Positions 16,907 through 25,113 of a stretch of DNA of 64,000 nt are shown in pieces. Both the position numbers and the translations under genes were made by a program. Numbering within the stretch: the first letter of the stretch is position 1; every line of letters starts with the position of its first letter. This DNA comes from VXPQ01 sp965232485 (GTDB lineage Bacteria > Bacteroidota > Rhodothermia > Rhodothermales > VXPQ01): positions 2,914,001-2,978,000 of the forward strand of contig OZ246975.1 in assembly GCA_965232485.1 (NCBI GenBank), in the 5' to 3' direction. The notes beneath the pieces were generated by a model, which made no database searches, was not told the DNA's origin, and saw only the letters and a list, made by a program, of their open reading frames with translations.

Positions 16907-17047
16907 AATCATTACGAAAGATTGCCGTACATGTCGTTTATTCCATGCAAACGCATGTAGCGGCATGGCGGAAACGATTCTTGCCTGGACCCGCGCAGGG
17001 GGCGCCTGCATGGGTTAACGTATCGAAAATACAAAGAAGGAATACAT

Positions 17048-18096
17048 ATGACGAACGATAATCCGGTGACCCTCGGCGTCATCGTGGGCAATCGGGGCTT
17101 TTTCCCCGATCATTTGTGTGCTGTCGGGCGGCGACAGATCGTCGCCTTGCTGGAGCGAGAAGGCGTCCGCGCGGCGATTACGCCCGAAGAGGCCACGAAC
17201 AATGGCGCCGTGGAAACCCTTGCGGAAGCACGCCTGTGCGCCGATCTGTTTCGCGCGCGTCGCGACGACATCGACGGGGTGCTCGTTACGCTGCCCAATT
17301 TCGGGGACGAACGAGCGGTGGCGAACGCCTTGCGCTGGGCCGATCTTGGCGTACCCGTGCTTGTGCACGCCTTTGCGGATTCCCCATCCGACATGTCGTT
17401 GGCGAGCCGTCGGGACAGTTTTTGCGGCAAGATATCGGTTTGCAACAACCTTCGGCAGTACGGCATTCCCTTTTCGCTAACCCGCCGGCATGTGATGGAC
17501 CCCGGGAGCGAGGCGTTTGCAGAGGATCTGCGCTGTTTTACGGCCACCTGCCGCGTCGTGCGTTCGCTCAGGAATTTGCGTCTCGGCCAGATTGGCGCCC
17601 GCCCTGCGGCGTTCAATACGGTGCGCTACAGCGAAAAATTGCTGGAGCGGTCCGGTATTTCTGTGGAAACGCTGGACTTGTCCGAATTGCTTGGACGGAT
17701 TCGGCGCCTTGCCGACGATGAGGCGCCCGTCGTCGACAAGATCGAAGCGATGCGGGCCTATACGCGGGTGGACGGCATTCCCCGGGATCGGTTGCTGAAG
17801 ATGGCCAAACTGGGCGTGTGCATCGACCGGTTCATGGACGAGCAGGGGCTGGCTGCGACGGCGATTCAGTGCTGGACCGCGCTGGAGGAATTCTATGGCG
17901 TAGCGCCCTGCACGGCCATGAGCATGATGAGCGATCGGCTTATGGCGAGCGCTTGCGAGGCGGATATCGTCGGCGCGCTGAGTATGTACGTGTTGCAGGA
18001 GGCGGCGCGTACGCCTGCCGCGCTCCTCGACTGGAACAACGATTACGGAGACAATCCCGACAAGGGGGTCGTGTTTCATTGTTCGAATCTCCCTAA
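17048..18096 (+). pseudogene. L-fucose/L-arabinose isomerase-like gene, 5' part, interrupted by IS
   Basis: N-terminal 349 or so residues of an L-fucose/arabinose isomerase-family protein (NPVTLGVIVGNRGFFPDHLC at the start; LDWNNDYGDNPDKGVVFHCS near the break). The native frame reads up to SNLPK and then enters the IS left end, which adds DTLI and a TAA at 18110-18112. The 3' part resumes after the IS at 19272 (SFFVDEGADAHRMDF). Joining the two flanks and removing one copy of the duplicated bases gives 477 codons in frame. The truncated product lacks the C-terminal domain and is unlikely to be active. The disrupted gene probably belonged to the sugar-acid/deoxysugar catabolic set of this region. 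Confidence 0.88.
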
Positions 18097-19267
18097 GGAT
18101 ACTCTGATTTAATCCCCCGTTTGTATTTTACGGTATATCCCATTACCAATCGAGGAAATCCGATGCTCCAGTTTTCATTCGAGGACGTAGCCTACCAAAG
18201 CCGCACGAAAAAGACGCGTAACCAGCGATTTCTCGAGCAGATGGACTCGGTGCTTCCATGGGAGGCTTTTCTTTCGGAGTTGGAGCCTTTCTATCCGCAG
18301 GGAGCAAGGGGTCGTCCTCCGGTCGGTTTTGAAACGATGCTTCGTATCTACTTCATGCAGCAGTGGTTCGGTCATTCGGATCCGGGCATGGAAGACGCTC
18401 TTCACGACAATATCGCGATGCGTCGTTTCGCTCGTCTTGACGCGGGCTACGCGCCGGACGAGACGACGATATGCAAGTTTCGCCACTGGCTCGAGGAGCG
18501 CGGGCTGACGAAGAGGCTTCTGTCGATTAGCAACAAGCATCTTCGTGCTCACGGCGTCATGGTTCGCGAGGGCAGCATAGTGGACGCGACGATCATTTCT
18601 GCTCCTGCGTCTACGAAGAACCGCACCGGCGCGCGCGATCCTGAGATGAAGTCCACTCGCAAGGCGAACAAGTGGCGTTTCGGGATGAAAGCGCATATCG
18701 GCACGGACACGCAGGGCTATGTGCACAGCGTAGAGGTGACGGCTGCGAACGTGCACGACGTGACGATGATGGAGCAGTGTCTGCACGGCGAGGAGAAGGA
18801 GATTTACGGCGACAAGGGCTACGCGTGCCGAAAGCGCAAGGAGCAGGCCGAGTCGCAAGGCGTCGCCTGGCGGGTGTTGCGCAAGGCGGCCAGAGGCAGG
18901 AAACTGACCTGCGCGGACGCTTCGTTCAATCGCAAGAGCAACCGCATTCGCGCGCGCGTAGAACATCCCTTCGGGGTGGTCAAGCATCTTTGGGGTTACC
19001 GCAAGACGCGCTACCGGGGGTTGCGCAAGAACGCGGCGCAGGTCTATACGCTGTTTGCGCTGGCGAATTTCTACATGGCGCGCAAGAAATTGATAGCTGT
19101 CGCCCGATAGGTATGCCCGAGCGCCCCGTTTTGAGGCGCCCGGGGCGCAAAAACACGACAATATCGACGATTTAACGTTGGATTCGACCAAAAATCGCTC
19201 CCTGTACGCATCGAAACCTTCAATGCCTTCAATCTGACCCCCAAACACCGGATTGATCAGAGTATCC
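18097..19267 (+). mobile_element. IS5-family insertion sequence, complete, 1171 bp
   Basis: Bounded by GGATACTCTGAT at 18097 and its exact complement ATCAGAGTATCC ending at 19267; similarity continues inward (AATCC and GTTTG in both ends). Flanks are CTAA at 18093-18096 and CCAA at 19268-19271, i.e. a 4-bp duplication of the YTAR type with one mismatch. Placing the edges here restores the isomerase reading frame, which supports the boundaries. It holds one transposase gene and about 157 bp of non-coding DNA at its right end. It is the only transposase-bearing element in the window and shares its ends with the dispersed short repeats. Confidence 0.9.
18163..19110 (+). CDS. IS5-family DDE transposase
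   Basis: A 315-residue transposase. N-terminal DUF772-like part (SFEDVAYQSRTKKTRNQRFL; RGRPPVGFETMLRIYFMQQW), then the DDE catalytic core: first Asp in GSIVDATIISAP, second in IYGDKGYACRKR, Glu in RARVEHPFGVVK. All three are present and the frame is intact, so the enzyme may be active. Start at ATG 18163 after CGAGGAAATCCG; TTG 18121 would add 14 residues. It could also mobilise the non-autonomous copies that carry matching ends. Confidence 0.94.
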   Translation: MLQFSFEDVAYQSRTKKTRNQRFLEQMDSVLPWEAFLSELEPFYPQGARGRPPVGFETMLRIYFMQQWFGHSDPGMEDALHDNIAMRRFARLDAGYAPDETTICKFRHWLEERGLTKRLLSISNKHLRAHGVMVREGSIVDATIISAPASTKNRTGARDPEMKSTRKANKWRFGMKAHIGTDTQGYVHSVEVTAANVHDVTMMEQCLHGEEKEIYGDKGYACRKRKEQAESQGVAWRVLRKAARGRKLTCADASFNRKSNRIRARVEHPFGVVKHLWGYRKTRYRGLRKNAAQVYTLFALANFYMARKKLIAVAR

Positions 19268-19271
19268 CCAA

Positions 19272-19653
19272 ATCCTTCTTCGTGGACGAGGGCGCGGACG
19301 CGCATCGCATGGATTTTCAGGAAATCATCGCCGGGGCGGTCGGCAAGGAGAATACGTACGGAACCATTACGGGACGCATTGCTTCCGGGCCGTTCACGTT
19401 TGCCCGGATTAGTACGGACGATCTGGAGGGGCGTATGCGGGCCTATGCGGGAGAGGGCGTCTTTACCGCGGACACGCTTCGAACCTTCGGAGGGTACGGG
19501 GTGTTCGAGGTGGCGAACATGCAGCGTTTGCTCCGGTATGTATGCGAGTCCGGGTTTGAGCATCATGTGGCCGCTACGCGCGCGCTCGTAGCCGAGGCCG
19601 TTTGCGAAGCGCTCGGCAAGTACATGGGTTGGGACGTGTATCGGCACGCCTGA
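19272..19653 (+). pseudogene. L-fucose/L-arabinose isomerase-like gene, 3' part
   Basis: C-terminal 126 residues of the isomerase split by the IS: SFFVDEGADAHRMDFQEIIA onward, ending MGWDVYRHA. It includes the conserved run GAVGKENTYGTITGRIA and the glycine-rich GGYGVFEVANMQ. It has no start codon of its own beyond a GTG at 19282. The sequence shows no further damage, so the insertion looks recent. Confidence 0.85.
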
Positions 19654-19774
19654 GGACCATGCCGAAGCCTTGCCGCTTTGTCTATCGCAGGCGCCCGCCG
19701 CCTTGTTGCGGATGTGGCGCGAGGCCTTGCATGTTCCCGTAAATTTTCTGGTCGTACGCGCAACAGTATCCTGT

Positions 19775-20977
19775 ATGTCACGAAACGATTTGCCCCCTCC
19801 GGTGCGGACCGATGCGAGCAATGCGTTTGCGCATCGTTCCATGGGCGTGCGGGTCCCCTTGATTATCGACGATACGATTGCCCGGAATGCATACCCGGAC
19901 GCTGCGGCGGATGCGTTGAAGCGGCTTCGGGACGAGGTGGCGGGCAATGCGCCGCTGCGTCTTTTCGAGGCGCCTGCGCCGGATCATGCGTTGTGGCTGC
20001 CGAGGTACGCGCGGCGAGAAGGGGAGACCTGGCTGGGCACGGAGTGGTTTTTCGCGGAAATGCTCGCGTATCGCCTGATGGTCGAGGCGTGCGGCTTTCT
20101 TGAGTCGGGCAGGGACCCTTTCGCGCCCTTCAAACAAGACGAAATGGCTTCCGAGGCGTTGTGGACGACGCTGGAGGAGACGCTGGCTTTCGAGGACCCG
20201 CTGCCGGAGCGTCTTGCGCGGACGCTGAAAGCGATGCTGTGGGGCAACCGGATTGACCTGAGCATCGCCGCGGTGGCGGCGCAGGGCGTACATGCAACCG
20301 AAGAACATCTGTTGACGGACCGTTCGGAGGCGGTCGCGGCGGGCTTGCTGGGGCAGGCTCCGGGCGCCGTGCATATTGTGATGGACAATGCGGGAACCGA
20401 GCAGGCGATGGACTTGGCCTGCAGCGATATGCTGCTTACGGAGGGGGTGGCTACGGACATCGTGCTGCACGTGAAGATGTTGCCCGTTCTGGTGAGCGAC
20501 GTGATTCCTGCGGATATGCATGATATGCTGCGGGCCATGCGGGTTCGGGGAGGGGGCGCCGCTCGCCTCGCGGAGCGCCTTGCCGGGCACATGCAGGCCG
20601 GTCGCCTTCGCATGAAAGCGGATTATTTCTGGAACACGGACGGGCGGTATTGGGAATTGCCGCCGCATATCGAGCGGGCCTTGAGCGAGGCGCCCCTGAC
20701 GATCAGCAAGGGGGACGCCAATTATCGGCGGGCGACGAACGATGCGCTCTGGCCGCTTGATACGAGCATGCGGGAAGCGCTGGGGCCGTTTCCTGCGCCG
20801 CTGGCGTTGCTTCGTACGCTCAAAAGCGATACGCTGGTGGACGTTTCGCCGGAACGCGCCGCCGAACTGGACGTCAAGCATCCGGCGTGGCGGTCGGGCG
20901 GAACCTACGGCGTCCTGCAATACGCCTCCGGACAAGAACACCCTGTTTTCGATGAAAAATATTCTGCCTGTGCGTAA
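19775..20977 (+). CDS. DUF89/ARMT1-like metal-dependent phosphatase
   Basis: A 400-residue member of the DUF89 damage-control phosphatase family, which removes phosphate from wrongly phosphorylated sugars and cofactors. Metal-site motifs are visible: VMDNAGTEQAMDL (the D-N-x-x-x-E signature), ADYFWNTDGRYWELP and ISKGDANYRRATND. The pattern is closest to the ARMT1-type subgroup rather than the PanK-fused type. Start ATG 19775. Its last 26 bases overlap the next gene, so the two are likely translated from one mRNA. Substrate not determined. Confidence 0.86.
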   Translation: MSRNDLPPPVRTDASNAFAHRSMGVRVPLIIDDTIARNAYPDAAADALKRLRDEVAGNAPLRLFEAPAPDHALWLPRYARREGETWLGTEWFFAEMLAYRLMVEACGFLESGRDPFAPFKQDEMASEALWTTLEETLAFEDPLPERLARTLKAMLWGNRIDLSIAAVAAQGVHATEEHLLTDRSEAVAAGLLGQAPGAVHIVMDNAGTEQAMDLACSDMLLTEGVATDIVLHVKMLPVLVSDVIPADMHDMLRAMRVRGGGAARLAERLAGHMQAGRLRMKADYFWNTDGRYWELPPHIERALSEAPLTISKGDANYRRATNDALWPLDTSMREALGPFPAPLALLRTLKSDTLVDVSPERAAELDVKHPAWRSGGTYGVLQYASGQEHPVFDEKYSACA

Positions 20978-22151
20978 CCGTCGTTTGTCGTTTCTTGCAT
21001 CCTTGATGCTGTTGCCGGGCCTGTTCGCCTGTGCGCAACAAGCTGAAGACACGCCTGTCCCTGCCGAGGAGCCAGTTATCCGTCGCGGATTTACGATTCC
21101 GCTGATCGATTTGGCCGACGAGACGCACCGTCAGGTGGTGGTGGACAAGGAAGAAGATCAATACCTCGGCCATCCGACCACGGTTCTTCTTGAAGATGGC
21201 CAGACCATGATTGCGGTCTACCCGAAAGGGCATGGCGGCGGCGCCATTGTAATGAAACGGAGTTCTGACGGCGGACTTACCTGGAGCGGCCGCCTGCCGA
21301 CGCCGAAGAGTTGGGCCACTTCCCGCGAGGTTCCTACGATCCATCGCGTCGTTGATTCGACTGGCGTCAAGCGGCTGATCATGTTTTCGGGGCTCCATCC
21401 CATTCGTATGGCTGTTTCCGAAGACGACGGCTTTACCTGGAGCGAGATCGAACCCATAGGCGACTTTGGCGGCATTGTGGCGATGGGATCGGTCGAGCGG
21501 CTGAAAAACGGGAATTACATGGCGCTTTTCCATGACGACGGGCGTTTTATTGGCCCGGAGGACGCGGGGCAGGATCCGCCTGTTTTTCATGTCTACAAAA
21601 CGCTTTCTCGCGACGGCGGCCTGACGTGGTCTGCGCCGGAAGTCATCGCTACGCACCCCTCGGCGCATTTGTGCGAGCCTGGCCTCATTCGTTCGCCGGA
21701 CGGGAATCAGATGGCTGTGTTGCTGCGCGAGAACAGCCGCACCTTGAATTCCTTTGTCATTTTTTCCGACGACGAAGGAGAGACCTGGAGCGCGCCGCGC
21801 GAAGTCCCCGGCGCGCTCACGGGAGATCGGCACACAGCGAGGTATGCCCCTGATGGACGCCTTTTCATATCCTTCCGGGACACGGCGCGCGAGACGCCGA
21901 CGCAGGGCGACTGGGTTGGCTGGGTCGGCGCCTACGAGGATATTGTCGAGGGGCGCGAAGGCCAGTACCGCGTGCGCCTGATGGACAACAAGCACCAATG
22001 GGATACCGCCTACCCTGGCGTCGAAGTTCTTCCCGACGGCGTTTTCGTCGTAACGACCTACGGCCACTGGGAAGAAGGCGAGGAACCCTATATCGTCAGC
22101 GTCCGCTTTACGCTGGACGAGCTGGACGACAAGGCGGAGGCGATGCAGTGA
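20952..22151 (+). CDS. sialidase-family (BNR/Asp-box) lipoprotein
   Basis: A 399-residue exported protein with six-bladed-propeller features. Signal peptide with lipobox LPGLFAC, then four Asp boxes: SSDGGLTW, SEDDGFTW, SRDGGLTW and SDDEGETW. An arginine in TARYAPDGRLFISFRD could belong to the glycan-binding set. Proteins of this sort are exo-alpha-sialidases or other glycan-cleaving or glycan-binding enzymes. The start overlaps the ARMT1-like gene by 26 bp. It fits the glycan-use theme of the region. Confidence 0.82.
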   Translation: MKNILPVRNRRLSFLASLMLLPGLFACAQQAEDTPVPAEEPVIRRGFTIPLIDLADETHRQVVVDKEEDQYLGHPTTVLLEDGQTMIAVYPKGHGGGAIVMKRSSDGGLTWSGRLPTPKSWATSREVPTIHRVVDSTGVKRLIMFSGLHPIRMAVSEDDGFTWSEIEPIGDFGGIVAMGSVERLKNGNYMALFHDDGRFIGPEDAGQDPPVFHVYKTLSRDGGLTWSAPEVIATHPSAHLCEPGLIRSPDGNQMAVLLRENSRTLNSFVIFSDDEGETWSAPREVPGALTGDRHTARYAPDGRLFISFRDTARETPTQGDWVGWVGAYEDIVEGREGQYRVRLMDNKHQWDTAYPGVEVLPDGVFVVTTYGHWEEGEEPYIVSVRFTLDELDDKAEAMQ

Positions 22152-22307
22152 ACGCCGCCCCGGATTTCGAGGAGCATCCTGCGGTCATTAGAAGAGATTC
22201 CAGGCATACAGCCTTGACCGATTTTTTCCTTGACGGTCCGGAACCTTGATTCCCTGTCCGGGCGTTCCCTGTCTTGTCAGCGGGCAGCAAAAAAGTCGAG
22301 GCGCAAA

Positions 22308-22715
22308 ATGAGTGACTGGACCTGGAAGGACATAACCGCCGCCGGCGTTCTCGTTGTAACGTTCGCCGGGTTGCTCTTCGGATTTTACAACGGAATCCGG
22401 GCGGATATACGAGCAATGCGGACGGAATTAAGAGCAGAAATGCGGGAAATGCGCACGGAAATGCGGGAGGAGTTGCAAGCCGTTCATGGAACGCTGTCCG
22501 ACATGCGGGAGCGGTTGGCTGTAATTGAAACCGAAATAGGCATCCCCCCGCGCCCGGTTGAGCAAGGTCCGGTTGAGACAGGGGTAATCAAGAGGGGCGT
22601 AACGGAAAGGGCTGCCAGGGCCTTGGTTCCCGCCTCGCTGGCCTGGTTCGTGGATGTATATTCTGCCCGCCCGGTCAGGAAGGCGTCGCCCGGTTCCCCC
22701 CATCCGCGCAAATAA
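22308..22715 (+). CDS. small membrane-anchored coiled-coil protein
   Basis: A 135-residue protein of unknown function. One N-terminal membrane segment (ITAAGVLVVTFAGLLFGFYN) followed by a charged coiled coil with short repeats of the kind R-x-E-M-R (RTELRAEMREMRTEMREELQ), then a Pro-rich linker and a basic tail (VRKASPGSPHPRK). The topology suggests an inner-membrane anchor with a cytoplasmic or periplasmic rod. ATG 22308 is preferred because it puts the membrane segment near the N-terminus. Confidence 0.6.
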   Translation: MSDWTWKDITAAGVLVVTFAGLLFGFYNGIRADIRAMRTELRAEMREMRTEMREELQAVHGTLSDMRERLAVIETEIGIPPRPVEQGPVETGVIKRGVTERAARALVPASLAWFVDVYSARPVRKASPGSPHPRK

Positions 22716-23142
22716 CGTTTTTCGGGCGCGGCGTCCTGATCGTTAATTCCACTGCCCCCTAAAACAATTCCCTCGCCTCGACAGTGAATCCCGGCAACAC
22801 GTCCGGGTCTTCAAGGCGGTCTCCCTCGCGGAATCGTTTCTGAGCCGTTCGTCCTGTGGATGGTTACTGCGCGGGTCTTCGGGTCCACGATCCAGACGCG
22901 GTATCCGTTCTCCGGTTCGTCCAGCTACGCATATTCTTCTACCGTCATCGGACGGCGCGGCGCGGGGTACCGCTCGGTTCGTAAACGAGATTGGACTGGC
23001 GGTGCGCCTTTCAGGGGATACCCCTCCTTAAAAATTAAGGCGCCGAATTTTGTCTCTTAAAAAATTAAAGAACCCAATTTGTTCCGGTTCCATGCCGCCC
23101 ATCGTTTCCAACCGCGAAAACGAACCCCTGATCGAAACGGAC
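22716..23142. other. 427-bp gap without an intact gene
   Basis: Holds the decayed Uma2-like gene (22759-22990, minus), an AT-richer stretch at 23030-23080 with LAAAAATTAAGG-like repeats of TTAAAAATTAA, and at its right edge the mini-element 23126-23157. No intact reading frame with family resemblance is seen here. Confidence 0.6.
22759..22990 (-). pseudogene. decayed Uma2-family (putative restriction endonuclease-fold) gene fragment
   Basis: On the minus strand the DNA reads LDEPENGYRVWIVDPKTRAV, then TIHRTNGSET, and after a one-base frameshift FREGDRLEDPDVLPGFTVEA, ending RELF and a stop at 22759-22761. An in-frame TAG lies just before LDEPENG, so the fragment is broken at least twice. The pattern VWIVDPK...VLPGF...ARELF is the C-terminal signature of Uma2 (DUF820) proteins, which have a PD-(D/E)XK-like fold. 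Only the C-terminal third is left. Confidence 0.65.
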
Positions 23143-23157
23143 TTAATCAGGGCATTC
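23126..23157. repeat. mini inverted-repeat element at the 3' end of the AAA gene
   Basis: CCCTGAT at 23126-23132 pairs with ATCAGGG at 23146-23152 around CGAAACGGACTTA. The right half AACGGACTTAATCAGGGCATTC matches the ends of the dispersed family. The stop codon of the minus-strand AAA gene (TAA of GATTAA) lies inside it. Confidence 0.7.
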
Positions 23158-24882
23158 TGAATACTCAACCTGTGCAGTTGGCGGCGATAACGGGTGGCGT
23201 GGGCGATACTCCACCAGCGCCGAGCGGCCCGTGATATCGACGATACGCACCAGCATGTCCGTGCCATTGGCGTCGGTCAGTTGCATTTCTTCTCCTGGCA
23301 GGAAGGAAACGGGTTGCTGTTTGCCGCCGTTGATGGCAATGTTGTCCGCATAAAGACAGGTCCGGTCGAAATTGTCCCGTATGGGGTTCAGGCGCCCTGC
23401 CAGGCCCGGGATGTATCCGGTTGCTTTCTCAAAAATGACTGCGCCGCCATCGGACAATGCCGTCATGTCAATATGCAGCGCCTGTTCGGCGGGTATCCAG
23501 GCCTCTACCAATTGCGCTGCGAATCCCTTGGCTGCTACGAATACGGTCATTGGCAGGACATGGGTGTACAGATCGAAATGCGTCTCGCCGTGCTCGCCAG
23601 TTTTTGCGCGTTTCCATGTTTTGTTGGGAAACAGCGCGAGGACATCGGCGTCAACGAGCGGCTCGCCATCGGCAAAGACATGCACCGAAGGCTTGGCGTC
23701 CGGTAAGGCCACGGTGCGCAGCATTCGCCACGGAATCAATCGTCCGTCGGTACGCTGTTGAAATATTTCCCCGCCATAGGCGACCGCCACGTCGCAGGGA
23801 GGCAATGAATCCTTGAAATGCCGCCGAACACGCAGCGCGCCGTCGAGCAGGCTTTTCGAGGGCGTTTCCGCGGATTTGGCTTCCAGCAGGATCAAGCGAT
23901 CCGGCTGCTCCATCAGCAGATCGACTTCGGCGCTGTTTTTGTCCCGGTAGAACGAGAGACCGTGCATGGTGCTTGTACCGATACCTCGATGGATGCGATG
24001 TTTCAAAATTTCCGAAATCACCCATGTTTCGAAGATGGCCCCGCGCAAGGGATGCGAGCGAAGTTGCTCCGGTTGCCGGATACCCAGCAGCCAGCAGGCC
24101 AGGCCTGTGTCGTAGAAGTACAGTTTGGGCATTTTGATCAGGCGCTTGCGCAGGTTGGCGCTAAACGCAGGCAGGCGAAATGTGATGTAACTCGCCTCCA
24201 GAATGCCGAGCCAGGCTCTGGCGGTTGGCTGGGAGACGCCGCAATCATTGGCCAGAGACGAATAGTTGAGCAGTTGCCCCGTGCGCCCGGCGCACAATTC
24301 TACGAATCGTTGAAAGGCGATGAGGTCGCCGATATTGCTGAGCGTTCGGACATCTCTTTCCAGATAGGTGGCCACGTAAGAACGGAGCCAGGCCGCCGGC
24401 TCGAGTTTTTGGTCGAAGATGCGAGGATAACCGCCACTGAAAAGAACCTCTTCAAGGTTTGCGGGGCGTTCGGGAAAGCGCCCGACCTCGTCCCAGGTCA
24501 AAGGAAGTAACTGATGCACCTCCGTCCGTCCGGCCAAAGATTGGCTGACCGATTCCAGCAGGGAGAAATTTTGCGATCCGCTGAGTATCCAGCGACCGGG
24601 TACCGGGTCGTTGTCGATAATTCCTTGCAGATAGGAAAGCAGGTCGGGGACACGCTGTACCTCGTCGAGAATGGCCCCCTCCGGGAATTGCGCCAGGAAG
24701 GCTCGGGGGTCGTCCATTGCGAATACCCGTTTGTCCGGGAATTCGAGGCTTACATACGGATGTTCAGGAAAGATCGACTGGCACAGGGTCGTCTTTCCGC
24801 TCTGCCGGGGCCCGGTGAGCGTGATCGCCGGCGCCCGGGTTGCCGCGCGGGCAAGTTCGTTAGCAAGATTTCGGTAGATCAT
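23143..24882 (-). CDS. AAA ATPase with DUF4143 and an unassigned C-terminal domain
   Basis: A 579-residue protein. Residues about 1-170 form an AAA ATPase (Walker A TGPRQSGKTTL; Walker B GAILDEVQRVP; sensor-like ILSGSQNFSLL). Residues about 190-400 are DUF4143 with a nuclease-fold-like end (RDKNSAEVDLLMEQPDRLILLEAK: the Asp, then E-x-K). Typical AAA/DUF4143 proteins stop near 400; this one carries about 170 more residues, beta-rich, with GEHGETHFDLYTHV and SFLPGEEMQLTDANGTD. I do not recognise this part; a carboxypeptidase-like or adhesive beta-sandwich is a guess. The stop comes from a dispersed-element end. Accessory, probably acquired by transfer. Confidence 0.82.
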   Translation of the reverse strand: MIYRNLANELARAATRAPAITLTGPRQSGKTTLCQSIFPEHPYVSLEFPDKRVFAMDDPRAFLAQFPEGAILDEVQRVPDLLSYLQGIIDNDPVPGRWILSGSQNFSLLESVSQSLAGRTEVHQLLPLTWDEVGRFPERPANLEEVLFSGGYPRIFDQKLEPAAWLRSYVATYLERDVRTLSNIGDLIAFQRFVELCAGRTGQLLNYSSLANDCGVSQPTARAWLGILEASYITFRLPAFSANLRKRLIKMPKLYFYDTGLACWLLGIRQPEQLRSHPLRGAIFETWVISEILKHRIHRGIGTSTMHGLSFYRDKNSAEVDLLMEQPDRLILLEAKSAETPSKSLLDGALRVRRHFKDSLPPCDVAVAYGGEIFQQRTDGRLIPWRMLRTVALPDAKPSVHVFADGEPLVDADVLALFPNKTWKRAKTGEHGETHFDLYTHVLPMTVFVAAKGFAAQLVEAWIPAEQALHIDMTALSDGGAVIFEKATGYIPGLAGRLNPIRDNFDRTCLYADNIAINGGKQQPVSFLPGEEMQLTDANGTDMLVRIVDITGRSALVEYRPRHPLSPPTAQVEYSECPD

Positions 24883-25011
24883 GGGGCTGGATCATGGATG
24901 AACGGAGGCATGATCCAATATATAAAATTTGTATTATCCTGTCATAATAAAATTATTTACAGAATAAATAAAGATTTAATTTTGATATATACTTTATTTT
25001 ATTCGTTAATA
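24883..25011. promoter_or_regulatory. AT-rich upstream region of the AAA/DUF4143 gene
   Basis: From about 24915 to 25010 the DNA is strongly AT-rich (for example TTAATTTTGATATATACTTT), in sharp contrast with the GC-rich surroundings. It lies directly upstream of the minus-strand AAA gene and so holds its promoter. No specific promoter hexamers are called. The base composition points to foreign origin. Confidence 0.5.
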
Positions 25012-25113
25012 TCAGGCTGATACATGATCTCCTGCGTCAAGCCAATATTCACGGGCCTCCGTGGAAATCAGACCGCGCTCGGCGGCATGGCGGAAAGCGT
25101 CCCTGAAGGTCAG
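25012..25113 (-). pseudogene. possible C-terminal remnant of a HEPN-type nucleotidyltransferase partner
   Basis: Directly after the stop of the OLD-like gene, the minus strand reads LTFRDAFRHAAERGLISTEA and then REYWLDAGDHVSA and a stop. The FRDAFR-x-A-x-x-x-GLI-x-x-x-x-x-x-W pattern recalls the small HEPN proteins paired with MNT nucleotidyltransferases (toxin-antitoxin), but the RN-x-x-x-H catalytic motif that should follow is missing. There is no start codon. Tentative. Confidence 0.3.

Noticed and set aside
18175..19947. 590-codon minus-strand frame across the IS element and the isomerase 3' part
   Set aside because: It runs antisense to an intact DDE transposase and through the IS edge; no protein family is visible.
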